The notes: generated by a model not told the origin, from the sequence alone. A DNA stretch of 64,000 nucleotides from Flavivirga aquimarina (GCF_030540835.1 NZ_JAUOEK010000155.1:62001-126000); one strand, 5' to 3'. Counted from the first letter of the stretch, positions 27,266 to 36,282 are shown. Numbers and translations: made by a program.

Positions 27266-28348
27266 TTACATTTTTTGGTAAAGTGATCTTAGTTTTTCGT
27301 GGGTTATCGTTTTTTTCCAGTTTTTCCCTAAAGCATTTTCCCAAAGCGGTTCTAAACTCAATGAAATATCAATCATTATATTAAATTCCTCATCACTTAA
27401 ATTAGCACAAATACCTGCAGGTAATTCAATATCATGTTTTGCTTTCATTTCCTTAAAAAGTTTTACACCTTCTGGGTAAAACTCTTCTAAATGATCAAAA
27501 ACTATACAATTACCAATACCATGTTTTGTACCCAACAAATAAGACAAACCATAACTCATAGCATGCGCAACACCTACTTGAGAATAAACTATACTCATGC
27601 CTCCGTGCCACGAAGCCATCATTAATTTTTCCTGAGCTTCTATATCTGTAAGAGTATCATTTAAAAAGATTTCCTTACATAAGTCTAAAGCCATATCGCC
27701 ATAGCTTTGACTAAAGGCATTTAAATAGGTGCCATCTAATGATTCTATACAATGAATATAACAATCCATCCCAGTAAAAAACCATTGATCGGTAGGCACA
27801 TCTTTTGTAAGTTCTGAATCTAATATAACTTGATCAAATGGCGTGAAATCTGAATTTATTCCAAGCTTTTTATCAGGCCCGGTAAGAACTGTCGTTCTGG
27901 AAACTTCTGCTCCAGTACCAGATATTGTTGGAATACCCACATGATATATACCTTCATTTTTAACCAAATCCCATCCTTGATAGTCTTTAGCTTCACCTTC
28001 ATTAGTTAGCATTATAGAAACTGCTTTAGCTAAATCTAAAAGGGTACCGCCTCCTATACCTATAATACCGGATGGGCGTTCTTTTGTTAATAAAATGATA
28101 TCTTCAACCAACGTGTCTACTTGAGACGTTTTAGGCTCTTCCTTTGAAGAAATAAAAATAATTTTATCTTCATATGATAACTGTATTCTTGATGTTAACC
28201 AAGAATTATTTTTAAAAACATCATCTACCAAATAAATAAATGGAGCATGTATGCTTAAACGTTTTGGGGCCAAAATGTCGTTTAACTGATTGAAACTACC
28301 TCTACCAAAAATAATTCTTGGCACCATTGGAAAGTTTTTATAACTCAT
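27266..28348 (-). CDS. KdnB-like iron-containing dehydrogenase (Kdo 8-oxidase type)
   Basis: A 360-residue Fe-ADH-family protein. Seen: GIGGGTLLDLAKAVS (nucleotide site), GIPTISGTGAEVSRTTVL, and metal-binding histidines in GMDCYIHCIESLDG and GTKHGIGNCIVFDHL. The segments VPRIIFGRGSFNQL, YQGWDLV and NSDFTPFDQVILDSEL look to me like Shewanella KdnB, the 3-deoxy-D-manno-octulosonate 8-oxidase that acts before the aminotransferase KdnA in 8-amino-Kdo synthesis. kdsB is in the same operon, which supports a Kdo role. No KdnA-type aminotransferase is in the window. The exact substrate remains inference. Confidence 0.75.
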   Translation of the reverse strand: MSYKNFPMVPRIIFGRGSFNQLNDILAPKRLSIHAPFIYLVDDVFKNNSWLTSRIQLSYEDKIIFISSKEEPKTSQVDTLVEDIILLTKERPSGIIGIGGGTLLDLAKAVSIMLTNEGEAKDYQGWDLVKNEGIYHVGIPTISGTGAEVSRTTVLTGPDKKLGINSDFTPFDQVILDSELTKDVPTDQWFFTGMDCYIHCIESLDGTYLNAFSQSYGDMALDLCKEIFLNDTLTDIEAQEKLMMASWHGGMSIVYSQVGVAHAMSYGLSYLLGTKHGIGNCIVFDHLEEFYPEGVKLFKEMKAKHDIELPAGICANLSDEEFNIMIDISLSLEPLWENALGKNWKKTITHEKLRSLYQKM

Positions 28349-28398
28349 TTAGTATGTTTTCTTTTACAAAAAGTAAAAATAGTATTTATTTTAAAATT

Positions 28399-29016
28399 TT
28401 ATAGGTTTAAATTTTCTTGAAATTTTTCTGAAAATAGACCAACATGATAACCATCTAGCAATGCATGATTTACACTTACAGAAACATTCATTATTAATTC
28501 TCTATTAACCTCGTTTACTTTACTGAATGCTATTTTGGGTACAGAATCCTGTACTCCGGAAATAGGTTCTTTATGACCTGAAAAATGAAGCCAGGGCATG
28601 GCTGAACAATGTATACAATCCAACCCATTCCTGGGCGGGTATAGGTCTGTTGTGTTTTCAATTCTTTCTTTTTCCATTGCTATATTTTTTATAAAAACGT
28701 TCAAATCGTTATGATACTCTATAAATGAAAAACCGAACGTTTTATTGTTTCTCATTATTGTAGCTGATGCATGAATAATGCCATAATCGACTACATTGTC
28801 ATCTTTTATCCTGTACCTAAAATTATCAACTGTATTTACTGCTTTCATACAATCGTGCAGGTATTTTGCAAAAAAACTTTTATTGTTTTCTTTCGAGAAT
28901 TTATATGCTTTAGTAACATTAAAAGGAATTGTTACTCCAAAATACGGGTCTTTTAACGCACTAAAATGTTCATAATGCTGTTTTCTATTCCAGGTATTTA
29001 TATTTATTATCTGCAA
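28399..29016 (-). CDS. Chloramphenicol acetyltransferase-like protein
   Basis: A 205-residue member of the CAT trimeric acetyltransferase fold. The catalytic motif is H184-x3-D188-G in VNHALLDGYHVGLF, and the N-terminal FFAKYLHDCMKAVN and YGIIHASATI blocks fit the family. It is embedded in a Kdo/lipid operon, with its start directly against the stop of the HAD gene, which argues for a housekeeping acetyl transfer (perhaps to an envelope sugar) rather than drug resistance. Resistance cannot be claimed from the sequence. Confidence 0.8.
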   Translation of the reverse strand: MQIININTWNRKQHYEHFSALKDPYFGVTIPFNVTKAYKFSKENNKSFFAKYLHDCMKAVNTVDNFRYRIKDDNVVDYGIIHASATIMRNNKTFGFSFIEYHNDLNVFIKNIAMEKERIENTTDLYPPRNGLDCIHCSAMPWLHFSGHKEPISGVQDSVPKIAFSKVNEVNRELIMNVSVSVNHALLDGYHVGLFSEKFQENLNL

Positions 29017-29721
29017 TTAGTCCAATAATTTAATAACATCTCGTAAACTACTTATTGTTTTATAAATTTTCCCGTTTGTCTCTTTTTTAGTCACTTGCTC
29101 ATGTGCCCAAGTGGTATGAAAAGGTACATGAACTGCATGAGCACCTATGTTTACCAACGGTAATATATCTGATTTTAAAGAATTCCCTATCATTAAAAAT
29201 TCTGACGGTTTAATATCTAAGTGCATTAATAATTTAGAATAATTGGCTTCCTTTTTATCGCTTAATACTTCTATATGGTGAAAATAACTTGTAAGGCCTG
29301 ACTTTTCCAGTTTACGCTCTTGATCTAATAAATCACCTTTTGTAGCTAGTATTAAACGGTATTTTTTTGACAATGCTTTTAAAACATCTTCAACACCATC
29401 CAGTAATTCTACCGGTTTTTCAAGCATTCCTTTACCAATATTAAGTATAGCTTCAATTGTTTTGTTAGGTACATTATAGTTAGATAATTCTAGAGCAGAT
29501 TGTACCATTGATAGCACAAATGCTTTAACGCCATATCCATATATCGGTAAATTGTCTATTTCCATTTTAAACAATTCCTGATCTATTTTATTCGGGGTTT
29601 CATAGTCTGACAATAATCTCCCAAAGGCTTCTTCTGCTTCGCGAAAATACGTTTCATTAACCCAAAGGGTATCATCTGCGTCAAAGCCTATAACTTTTAT
29701 GTTTTCGTATTCTTTTATCAA
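29017..29721 (-). CDS. HAD-superfamily hydrolase (phosphatase)
   Basis: A 234-residue HAD-IA phosphatase. Motif I is GFDADDTLWVN (nucleophile Asp in DADDT), motif II LATKGD, motif III the Lys in YSKLL or nearby, and motif IV MIGNSLKSDILP. The substrate is not evident. It lies 41 bases after kdsB in the same operon. It does not look like the short tetrameric KdsC phosphatase, though a sugar-phosphate role would suit the neighbours. Confidence 0.85.
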   Translation of the reverse strand: MIKEYENIKVIGFDADDTLWVNETYFREAEEAFGRLLSDYETPNKIDQELFKMEIDNLPIYGYGVKAFVLSMVQSALELSNYNVPNKTIEAILNIGKGMLEKPVELLDGVEDVLKALSKKYRLILATKGDLLDQERKLEKSGLTSYFHHIEVLSDKKEANYSKLLMHLDIKPSEFLMIGNSLKSDILPLVNIGAHAVHVPFHTTWAHEQVTKKETNGKIYKTISSLRDVIKLLD

Positions 29722-29762
29722 CTAATCTTATTTAATAGTTATTGAAACAAGTTTTAATTATA

Positions 29763-30491
29763 CTATTTCCATATTTTTTTAGCACGTTCCAAATCTTCTG
29801 GTGTATCAATTTCAACACCTTCAATATCTGTTTCTACCATTTTAATGCGTTTTCCGTATTCTAAATAGCGAATACATTCAATTTTTTCTGAAGCTTCCAA
29901 TGGTAACATTGGTAACTTATAAAAATCCAATATGGCTTCTTTTCTAAAAGCATACACCCCTTTATGCTTATAGTATTTTACTCCGGCTTTTTTTTCTCTT
30001 GGATAAGGAATTGGACTTCTAGAGAAATAAAGCGCAAAATTTGATTGATCTACGATAACCTTTACCGTATTTGGGTTGTTAATTTCATCAAGGTCGATAA
30101 TATGTACCATTAAAGATGCCAGATCGATATTTTTACTAGGATCCTCCTTAAAAACTTCAATGAGTTTGGCTAACGATTCTCTATCAGTAAAAGGTTCATC
30201 CCCTTGAACATTAATGACAACGTCTACATCCATAAACTCAACAGCTTCAGCTATTCTATCGCTGCCACAGTCATGTTCTTTTTTACTCATCATTGCTTTT
30301 CCGCCGTTGTTTACAATTTCATCATAAATAATAGTACTATCTGTAACAACAAAGACATCATCGAATAAATTAGTTGCTACTGTGGCTTCATAGGTACGCA
30401 ATATGACCGTTTTTCCCCTTAGGTCTTGCATAAGTTTTCCTGGAAATCGCGAAGCACTATAACGCGCAGGAATCATTGAAATTATTTTCAT
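29763..30491 (-). CDS. kdsB: 3-deoxy-manno-octulosonate cytidylyltransferase
   Basis: A 242-residue enzyme that activates Kdo (or 8-amino-Kdo) with CTP to the CMP-sugar used for lipid A core assembly. Seen: [14 protein letters not shown] with the nucleotide-binding R and K, ATDD-equivalent [20 protein letters not shown], and SPIPYPRE. Full length. It is the first gene of a five-gene minus-strand operon with HAD, CAT-like, KdnB-like and PlsC-like genes. The KdnB-like gene suggests its real substrate could be 8-amino-Kdo. Confidence 0.95.
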   Translation of the reverse strand: MKIISMIPARYSASRFPGKLMQDLRGKTVILRTYEATVATNLFDDVFVVTDSTIIYDEIVNNGGKAMMSKKEHDCGSDRIAEAVEFMDVDVVINVQGDEPFTDRESLAKLIEVFKEDPSKNIDLASLMVHIIDLDEINNPNTVKVIVDQSNFALYFSRSPIPYPREKKAGVKYYKHKGVYAFRKEAILDFYKLPMLPLEASEKIECIRYLEYGKRIKMVETDIEGVEIDTPEDLERAKKIWK

Positions 30492-30639
30492 AATTATATA
30501 GTCAGAATCTAAGTCAAAAATAGAATAATTATTATTACATCTTGCTTTTATACAGCCTAAACTTTTTTAAACGATGCAAAAATTATACAGCATATCAATT
30601 TATAACGAAATAAGATGTAAGCAAAACTAAACATCGATC

Positions 30640-30719
30640 ACTAATCACTTCTAACTAAAACTTCTCGCAAAGACGCTAAGGCTCAAAGAAAAACTGTAAA
30701 CTGCTACTGAACACTGAAT
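30640..30719. repeat. Dispersed-repeat DNA between kdsB and the helicase gene
   Basis: The gap contains CTTCTCGCAAAGACGCTAAG followed by GCTCAAAGAAAAAC, which I recognise as a degenerate form of the CGCAAAGACGCAAAG repeats of Bacteroidota. ACTGTAAACTGCTACTGAAC follows, like the CAGTA-type words before yebC. No gene. Confidence 0.45.
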
Positions 30720-32147
30720 TTAATCTTCCTCAAAAAATTCGTCTTTAAAACCAATAAGGTAAAGTTTTTCTTTTGCTCTGGTTACCGCAGTATATAACCA
30801 GCGCAAGTATTCTTTATCAATACCATTTGGTAAATAAGGCTGCTCAACAAAAACAGTATCCCATTGACCTCCTTGCGATTTATGACAGGTAATAGCATAA
30901 GAGAATTTCACCTGAAGTGCATTAAAGTGTTTATTCCCTTTTACTTTTAAAAACTTTTTATATTTACTCGATTCATCTTCAAAATCTTTCATAACTTCTT
31001 GATATAACCTATTCGAATCATCGTAAGGCAATGAAGGGGTTTCTGCTTCAATGGTATCTAAAAGTAAAACGGTCTCAAAAGGTGTCATTTTAGGATAATC
31101 GACCATTCGTATTTTTACTTCTGCAAATCGAAATCCATAAAGTTCCTGTATGCTAAAAATTTCGAGGACTTCAATAATATCACCATTAGCAATAAAACCA
31201 GCTTCTGTAGTTGGTTTAACCCAGAAGTAATTATTTTTAACCACCATTAAATAGTCTCCAGCAGAGAGTTCACTTTCATTAAATAGTATTCTATTACGTA
31301 TTTGTTGATTATACAAGTTAGCACGTTTGTTACTTCTTACTATAATAGCGGTTTCTTCTTTCCCTAAGTCGCTATACGCATCATTAATAGCATCCATAAT
31401 CTCATGGCCATCTATTAACCTGACTATGTCCTTAAAGCCTGTTAAATAGAACTTAAAACTATCGTAAATATTATGTGATAAAGCCTCTCGCAATACCGTT
31501 GCATTTGCTAAAATACCAGAATCTTGTCCTTGCCTTACTACTTCATCTAATTCCATTCTGGTAACCTCCTTATTATAAGTTAATCCCAGCGAATCTTCAT
31601 TTAAAGCTGGGCTTAAATCTAATTTTACCGGTGGTAATTGTGCTTTATCTCCTATTAAAAGTAATTTACAATGATGCCCCGAATACACATATTGTATCAA
31701 ATCATCTAATAACGAACCGTTTTCAAAAAATTTCGACTCCCCAGGGGTATCTGGTATCATAGATGCCTCATCAACTATAAAAATGGTATTTTTATGTTTG
31801 TTAGGTTGTAAAACAAACTTAACACCTCCATTTTTTTCTTTTTTCGGAAAATATATTTTTTTGTGAATAGTAAACGCTTCTTTTTCCGAATAATTAGAAA
31901 TTACTTTAGCCGCTCTACCTGTTGGAGCCATTAAAACGGCACTTTTTTTTGCTTTCCATAAATTGGTAACTATAGTTCCCACAATAGTTGTTTTACCAGT
32001 ACCAGCATATCCTTTTAGTACATAAAGCGCATTTGGTGTTTTGCTAAAAATAAATTCTGAAAGCTGTTGTAGAACGATATTTTGTTTTGACGTTGGTTTA
32101 AATGGAAACTGCTCTTTTATAAGTAAATAGAATACGGAAGACGTCAT
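30720..32147 (-). CDS. RecD-like ATP-dependent DNA helicase
   Basis: A 475-residue superfamily-1 helicase. Walker A is GYAGTGKTT (residues 46-54), Walker B IVDEASMI, and motif III LLIGDKAQLPPV. The C-terminal UvrD_C_2 part ends with VKFSYAITCHKSQGGQWDTV and YLRWLYTAVTRAKEKLYLIG. It resembles RecD2/Pif1-type 5'-3' helicases without the long N-terminal region. Role in repair or replication restart is family knowledge. Single gene. Confidence 0.9.
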   Translation of the reverse strand: MTSSVFYLLIKEQFPFKPTSKQNIVLQQLSEFIFSKTPNALYVLKGYAGTGKTTIVGTIVTNLWKAKKSAVLMAPTGRAAKVISNYSEKEAFTIHKKIYFPKKEKNGGVKFVLQPNKHKNTIFIVDEASMIPDTPGESKFFENGSLLDDLIQYVYSGHHCKLLLIGDKAQLPPVKLDLSPALNEDSLGLTYNKEVTRMELDEVVRQGQDSGILANATVLREALSHNIYDSFKFYLTGFKDIVRLIDGHEIMDAINDAYSDLGKEETAIIVRSNKRANLYNQQIRNRILFNESELSAGDYLMVVKNNYFWVKPTTEAGFIANGDIIEVLEIFSIQELYGFRFAEVKIRMVDYPKMTPFETVLLLDTIEAETPSLPYDDSNRLYQEVMKDFEDESSKYKKFLKVKGNKHFNALQVKFSYAITCHKSQGGQWDTVFVEQPYLPNGIDKEYLRWLYTAVTRAKEKLYLIGFKDEFFEED

Positions 32148-32229
32148 TAAAGGTTTAAGTAAATTAAAAATTATTCAAAGATAGAAATGATTTTTGCTCT
32201 CTAAGCCTTTTACGGTTAAAAAAAATTTG

Positions 32230-32237
32230 TAGATTTG
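32230..32237 (+). promoter_or_regulatory. Promoter -7 box candidate for the rsmD operon
   Basis: TAGATTTG is an exact TAnnTTTG match 24 bases before the ATG at 32262. A TTTG at the ideal -33 spacing is not seen. Confidence 0.4.
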
Positions 32238-32261
32238 CGAAAGACTTTTAATTAAAAACCT

Positions 32262-32999
32262 ATGTTGACATTTATTCTAATAGCAGTAGCTGTGATTCTT
32301 CTTACAATTGGCTTAGTTAAGCTGGTTGACAAATTCATACCTCCAACACTAAAACCTTTTTTAACAATCGCCTTATGGGTATTGATTGGTTTTTTAGGCT
32401 ACCAAACATACATGTCTATTTATGAGCCTATTCAATTTAACAAGCTTAAAGCCAAACGCTATAAAGTAGTTATTGAAAGTTTGATTGATATTAGAGATTC
32501 TCAAATTGCGCATAAACAAGTAACAGGTAGGTTTTCTAATAATTTCGAGAGCTTAATTCAATTTATAGACACAGCTAAATATACAATTACGCAACGTCGC
32601 GACTCTACAATTATAGATGAAGAATTAACCAAATTATATGGTGTTGATACTACTAAAGAAATTGTTGTAATAGATACACTAGGTTTTGTTCCTGTAAAAG
32701 ATTCTTTATTTAAAGATTCTGGTCGTTACAGAAGGATGATGCTTGTACCTGCTGGTAAAGAAGGCGTTCGATTTAAGCTACAAGCAGGGCTTATAGAACA
32801 AAATGATATACAAATACCGGTATTTGAAGCTTCTGTAAAAAAAGATGTTATTTTATTTGATCAAAATCCTGACCTTCTTGTTCAGGAAAATCAAGTTATT
32901 TCAGTTGATGGAGTTAATGGTGATGCTTTAAAAGTAGGATCTATGACAGAAGTTTTCACTAAAGGAAACTGGCCAAAAACTTATGGCACAGCCGAATAA
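32262..32999 (+). CDS. Conserved two-helix membrane protein of the rsmD operon
   Basis: A 245-residue protein with two N-terminal membrane segments (about 3-23 and 31-51) and a long soluble part of ~190 residues rich in charged and beta-prone stretches (RYRRMMLVPAGKEGVRFKLQAG). I do not know a function. Similar proteins occur in flavobacteria next to DUF3822 and rsmD, as here. Its 3' end overlaps the DUF3822 gene by 17 bases, so the two are coupled. Confidence 0.75.
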   Translation: MLTFILIAVAVILLTIGLVKLVDKFIPPTLKPFLTIALWVLIGFLGYQTYMSIYEPIQFNKLKAKRYKVVIESLIDIRDSQIAHKQVTGRFSNNFESLIQFIDTAKYTITQRRDSTIIDEELTKLYGVDTTKEIVVIDTLGFVPVKDSLFKDSGRYRRMMLVPAGKEGVRFKLQAGLIEQNDIQIPVFEASVKKDVILFDQNPDLLVQENQVISVDGVNGDALKVGSMTEVFTKGNWPKTYGTAE

Positions 33000-33801
33000 A
33001 AATCACAATAAAGAAATTAATTCAGAATTGTCCATTCAAATAAGTTTGAGTGGACTTTCTTTTTGTGTACTACAATCTAATACGGTCACTTATTTAAAGA
33101 GCTTTAACTTTAACAAAAAGCTAAACCCTTTAGAGGTTTTAGACTATTTAATAAACGTATTTAACACAGAAACTAATTTACAGGAGGCATCATTTTCTAG
33201 TATCAATGTTATTCATGATAATGAGTTGTCTACTCTTGTGCCTAAACCGTTATTTGAAGAAGATTGTCTGGCTGATTATTTGAAATTCAATTCTAAAATT
33301 TTAAAATCTGATTTTATTACTTACGACGATATTGTATTAAATGATAGTGTAAACGTATATGTCCCATATATAAATATCAATAATTTTATTTATGAAAAAT
33401 TTGGTGCTTTTACCTTTAAACATGTTTCAACTATTTTAATTGAAGAAATTTTACTCCTAGAGAAAAACACTAATATACCTAAAGCATATTTAAACGTAAA
33501 CAAAAATCACTTCGAAATAATCGTTACTCAAAAAGGAAAGCTTCTACTCTACAATACATTTGATTACACTACAAAAGAAGATTTTATATATTACATATTA
33601 TTTACTACAGAACAGTTAAAACTAAATCCAGAAACATTAAGTTTAGTTTTTATTGGGGATATAGATAAAAATGACGATTTATACCAAATAGCATATAAAT
33701 ACATAAGAAATGTAAGCTTTGGTAACCGAAATGACAATTACAAATATCATGAAAGCCCAAAATATGGTTATTCAGATTTCACCTTAATAAAAAGTTTTTA
33801 A
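32983..33801 (+). CDS. DUF3822-family protein
   Basis: A 272-residue soluble protein matching my memory of the DUF3822 family: LSIQISLSGLSFCVLQSN at the N-terminus, SINVIHDNELSTLVPKPLF and YIPYININNFIYEKFGAF-like stretches, then an acidic C-terminal half. It seems to have an actin-like (ASKHA) repeat shape, but this is a guess. Function unknown. It overlaps the gene before it by 17 bases and rsmD by one base (TAATG). Confidence 0.8.
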   Translation: MAQPNKNHNKEINSELSIQISLSGLSFCVLQSNTVTYLKSFNFNKKLNPLEVLDYLINVFNTETNLQEASFSSINVIHDNELSTLVPKPLFEEDCLADYLKFNSKILKSDFITYDDIVLNDSVNVYVPYININNFIYEKFGAFTFKHVSTILIEEILLLEKNTNIPKAYLNVNKNHFEIIVTQKGKLLLYNTFDYTTKEDFIYYILFTTEQLKLNPETLSLVFIGDIDKNDDLYQIAYKYIRNVSFGNRNDNYKYHESPKYGYSDFTLIKSF

Positions 33802-34340
33802 TGCGTATCATTTCCGGTCTTTATAAAAGTAGAAAAATAGTGGCTCCAAAAACTTTACCAGTAAGACCTACAACAGATATGGCCAAAGAATCCTTATTCA
33901 ATATTATAAACAATCTGTTTTATTTTGATGACATTACTGTTTTAGATTTATTTGCAGGTACAGGTAACATTAGCTATGAGTTTGCCTCAAGAGGGACACA
34001 AAACATTACCTGTGTAGATCAGGATTACGGCTGTGTTAAATTTATAAACCAAACTGCAGAAACTTTTAAAATGCCAATAAGCACTATTAAAAGTGATGTT
34101 TTTAAATTTCTCGAAAAATCTAATTTACAAGCTAACATTATATTTGCAGACCCACCCTATAATTTTTCGGAAGAACAATTTGCTAAAATCCCCGAATTAG
34201 TTTTTCAAAATAACTTATTATTAGAAGATGGTATTCTAATTATTGAGCACTCCAAGCACACAAACTTATCTAACTTAAATCATTATGATTATTCTAAAGG
34301 TTATGGTGGTAGTGTATTTAGTTTTTTTGAAATAGGCTAA
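33801..34340 (+). CDS. rsmD: 16S rRNA (guanine(966)-N2)-methyltransferase
   Basis: A 179-residue SAM-dependent methyltransferase that modifies G966 of 16S rRNA. Seen: MRIISGLYKSRKI and RPTTDMAKESLFNII at the N-terminus, the SAM loop DLFAGTGNISYEFASRG, and the catalytic DPPYNF. Full length. The ATG shares a base with the stop of the DUF3822 gene, so translation is coupled. Confidence 0.93.
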   Translation: MRIISGLYKSRKIVAPKTLPVRPTTDMAKESLFNIINNLFYFDDITVLDLFAGTGNISYEFASRGTQNITCVDQDYGCVKFINQTAETFKMPISTIKSDVFKFLEKSNLQANIIFADPPYNFSEEQFAKIPELVFQNNLLLEDGILIIEHSKHTNLSNLNHYDYSKGYGGSVFSFFEIG

Positions 34341-34504
34341 ACTCACGCTTCTTTTCCTTTGCTAATTCCTTTTTTTTCAGTACATTAGGGTTCTACTCAA
34401 AAATCCCAGTTTCTATACATACTTAAATCTCGTCAAAAAAGACCCTTATATTGATATTGTTTACGGTTTAAATTGAATGACTAACTATTAAAACCATAAA
34501 TGAA

Positions 34505-35029
34505 ATGAAAAAATTTTCTCTATTGCTATTTGCAGTGATACTTTTTGTCGCATGCGAAAAAAAAACACAACGTTATTTTGCTGAATCTTCTGAAATTGAA
34601 ACACTAAAAACAGGCATTAAGGCTTATGAAACAGCCGACTGGGACAAGTGGAAAAGTCATTTTGCCGACACCGCAAAAATATTTGTTAACTCTACCAAAC
34701 CATTGACCGTTGAAAAAAGAGTAGAAGCCTTAAAAGCTATGACCAGTGCTATGTCTTCCTATGGATTTGACCATGATGATGAATATGTAGAAATGGTTCT
34801 GGATAAAGAAGATGAAACCTGGGTTTATTATTGGGGCTTACACAAAGGCACTTTTGCTGCAACCAACAAAGAACTATCTATACCTGTCCATTTGGCTGTA
34901 CAATTTGTTAATGGAGAAATTGTAGAAGAACACATCTATTTTGACGGCACAGCAATGAACCAAGAATTTGCCGCCATAGCAGCTGCGAAAGCAAAAGCTG
35001 AGGCTGAGGCTGAGGCTGAAAAAGAATAA
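34505..35029 (+). CDS. SnoaL-like (NTF2-fold) lipoprotein
   Basis: A 174-residue lipoprotein (signal ending LFVAC, Cys17). Residues ~30-150 have the NTF2/SnoaL pattern: IKAYETADWDKWKSHFADTAKI, a DETWVYYWGLHKGTF strand pair and FVNGEIVEEHIYFDG. Ligand or activity unknown. The C-terminus is an Ala/Glu/Lys tail coded partly by a hexamer repeat GCTGAG (34997-35020) that could slip in copy number. It is 28 bases ahead of the next exported protein and probably co-transcribed with it. Confidence 0.75.
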   Translation: MKKFSLLLFAVILFVACEKKTQRYFAESSEIETLKTGIKAYETADWDKWKSHFADTAKIFVNSTKPLTVEKRVEALKAMTSAMSSYGFDHDDEYVEMVLDKEDETWVYYWGLHKGTFAATNKELSIPVHLAVQFVNGEIVEEHIYFDGTAMNQEFAAIAAAKAKAEAEAEAEKE

Positions 35030-35057
35030 AACTACTAACTAACCAAATATTAAATTT

Positions 35058-35807
35058 ATGAAAACACTAAAAACAACTTTAATTTTAGCACTTGTTTTAT
35101 GCTTAACATGTAACCTATCGCAAGCACAGCAAATGTTCTTGGTACACCAAGACAATGTAAAACCATCAAAAATGATGGAATACGAGAAAATTGCTAAAGA
35201 ATTCCATGCCGCTTCTGTAGAACATAATTTACAAACCGAATGGGTAACAGCGGTATCTAATGATTTTAAATACTTTTATATTACTCCTATCGAGAACTTT
35301 GCAGAATTAGATAAACGTCCAATGGCAGATATGGCAGAAGCAATGGGTGATAAATTTGGAGAAATGTTTGAACGTTATGATAAATGCTACAATTCGCATG
35401 GCTCATACATTGTGGTACATGATGAAGAGCTTAGCTATATGCCAGAAGGCTCTAAAGAATCAATGGAAGGGAAAAACTATCGCAAATGGTTTTATATGTA
35501 TTATGCACCCAAAAATGCAAAAAAAGTAAAAGAAGGCATGAAAGCCGTTAAAGAACTATTTGCAAGCAAAGGATCTACAAGTTATTACCGTATTTACCGA
35601 AATGGATTTGGAGCTATGGAAAACTATTATCTGGTATCTGTTGCTGCTAAAGATGAAGTAGATGGAGCAACACAAGCCAAGGCTAATGAAGAAGTTTTAG
35701 GGCCAGATCGCTGGGAAACTTTTAGTAAAGTAATAAACCATATAACCAGAATGGAAGAGTATAGCGGGGAAATGAGACCGGATTTATCTTATTCGCCAAA
35801 AAAATAA
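35058..35807 (+). CDS. Exported protein, possible duplicated alpha/beta-barrel
   Basis: A 249-residue protein with a signal peptide (cleavage near LSQAQQ). The mature part seems to be two similar halves: MFLVHQDNVKPSKMMEYEKI and WFYMYYAPKNAKKVKEGMKAV each open a strand-helix unit like the dimeric ferredoxin-like alpha/beta barrels (ABM/EthD/NIPSNAP type). No catalytic residue is certain. I do not recognise a named family. It follows the NTF2-fold lipoprotein and ends at a good terminator. Confidence 0.65.
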   Translation: MKTLKTTLILALVLCLTCNLSQAQQMFLVHQDNVKPSKMMEYEKIAKEFHAASVEHNLQTEWVTAVSNDFKYFYITPIENFAELDKRPMADMAEAMGDKFGEMFERYDKCYNSHGSYIVVHDEELSYMPEGSKESMEGKNYRKWFYMYYAPKNAKKVKEGMKAVKELFASKGSTSYYRIYRNGFGAMENYYLVSVAAKDEVDGATQAKANEEVLGPDRWETFSKVINHITRMEEYSGEMRPDLSYSPKK

Positions 35808-35838
35808 GTTGCTAACCAAACTCTTTTTTTTTAATGGT

Positions 35839-35866
35839 AAACCCTTCTTATAATTAAGAAGGGTTT
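35839..35866. terminator. Terminator between exported-protein gene and rnpB
   Basis: A perfect 12-bp stem (AAACCCTTCTTA with complement, TAAT loop) followed by a T-rich stretch on the plus strand. It sits between a plus-strand gene end (35807) and the 3' end of minus-strand rnpB, so it may serve both. Confidence 0.75.
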
Positions 35867-35872
35867 ATTTTA

Positions 35873-36281
35873 TTCAAGTAAATCTATAAGCCGAATTCTG
35901 TACTTCTTGAACTTGTTTCAGGATAACCTAAAATAAGTATAAAAAGCCCTTATCATTTATCTGAGTATATTGTTACCAATATACTTTAGCTGCCTACCCT
36001 CCAGCATCGAACGTGCCGCTCTCTCCCGATAGTTATCGGGACACTGGTTTACATGACATTGCACCACATAGAGTTTACCTGGTTTCACTACAGCTTGACC
36101 TGTACATACTTTCTGTTGCACTTTTCCTAGCCTCACGACTGGTGGTTGTTAACCACTATGTTGCACTATGGTGTTCGGACTTTCCTCTCAAGTGCTGAAC
36201 TTGTTTCAGTACCTTTTAAATAAACTATATGTTTAACTGAAACAAGTTCAGCATTCGAGCGATAAGGCGATCTACTTGATG
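35873..36281 (-). ncRNA. rnpB: RNase P RNA (class A)
   Basis: On the minus strand this ~409-base gene has the conserved RNase P signatures: a 5' end TCAAGTAGATCGCC pairing with ATTTACTTGA at the 3' end, GAGAGGAAAGTCCGAACACC, the ACAGAAA block, GGTAAACTC, GAGGGTAGG and the 3' block CAGAATTCGGCTTATAG. It is the catalytic RNA that trims the 5' ends of tRNA precursors. It carries a perfect 18-bp stem (36193-36210 with 36236-36253, apparently P3) made of TGAACTTGTTTCAG, a word repeated at 35908-35921, and the palindrome TCCCGATAGTTATCGGGA (36024-36041). Ends are accurate to a few bases. A TAATTTTG promoter box lies at 36283-36290. Confidence 0.95.
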
Positions 36282-36282
36282 A

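Noticed and set aside
28399-29016. Chloramphenicol resistance gene
   Set aside because: Only fold-level similarity and a catalytic motif are visible; the operon context argues for another substrate.
36013-36198. A 61-codon plus-strand frame
   Set aside because: It lies wholly inside the RNase P RNA gene, antisense to it.
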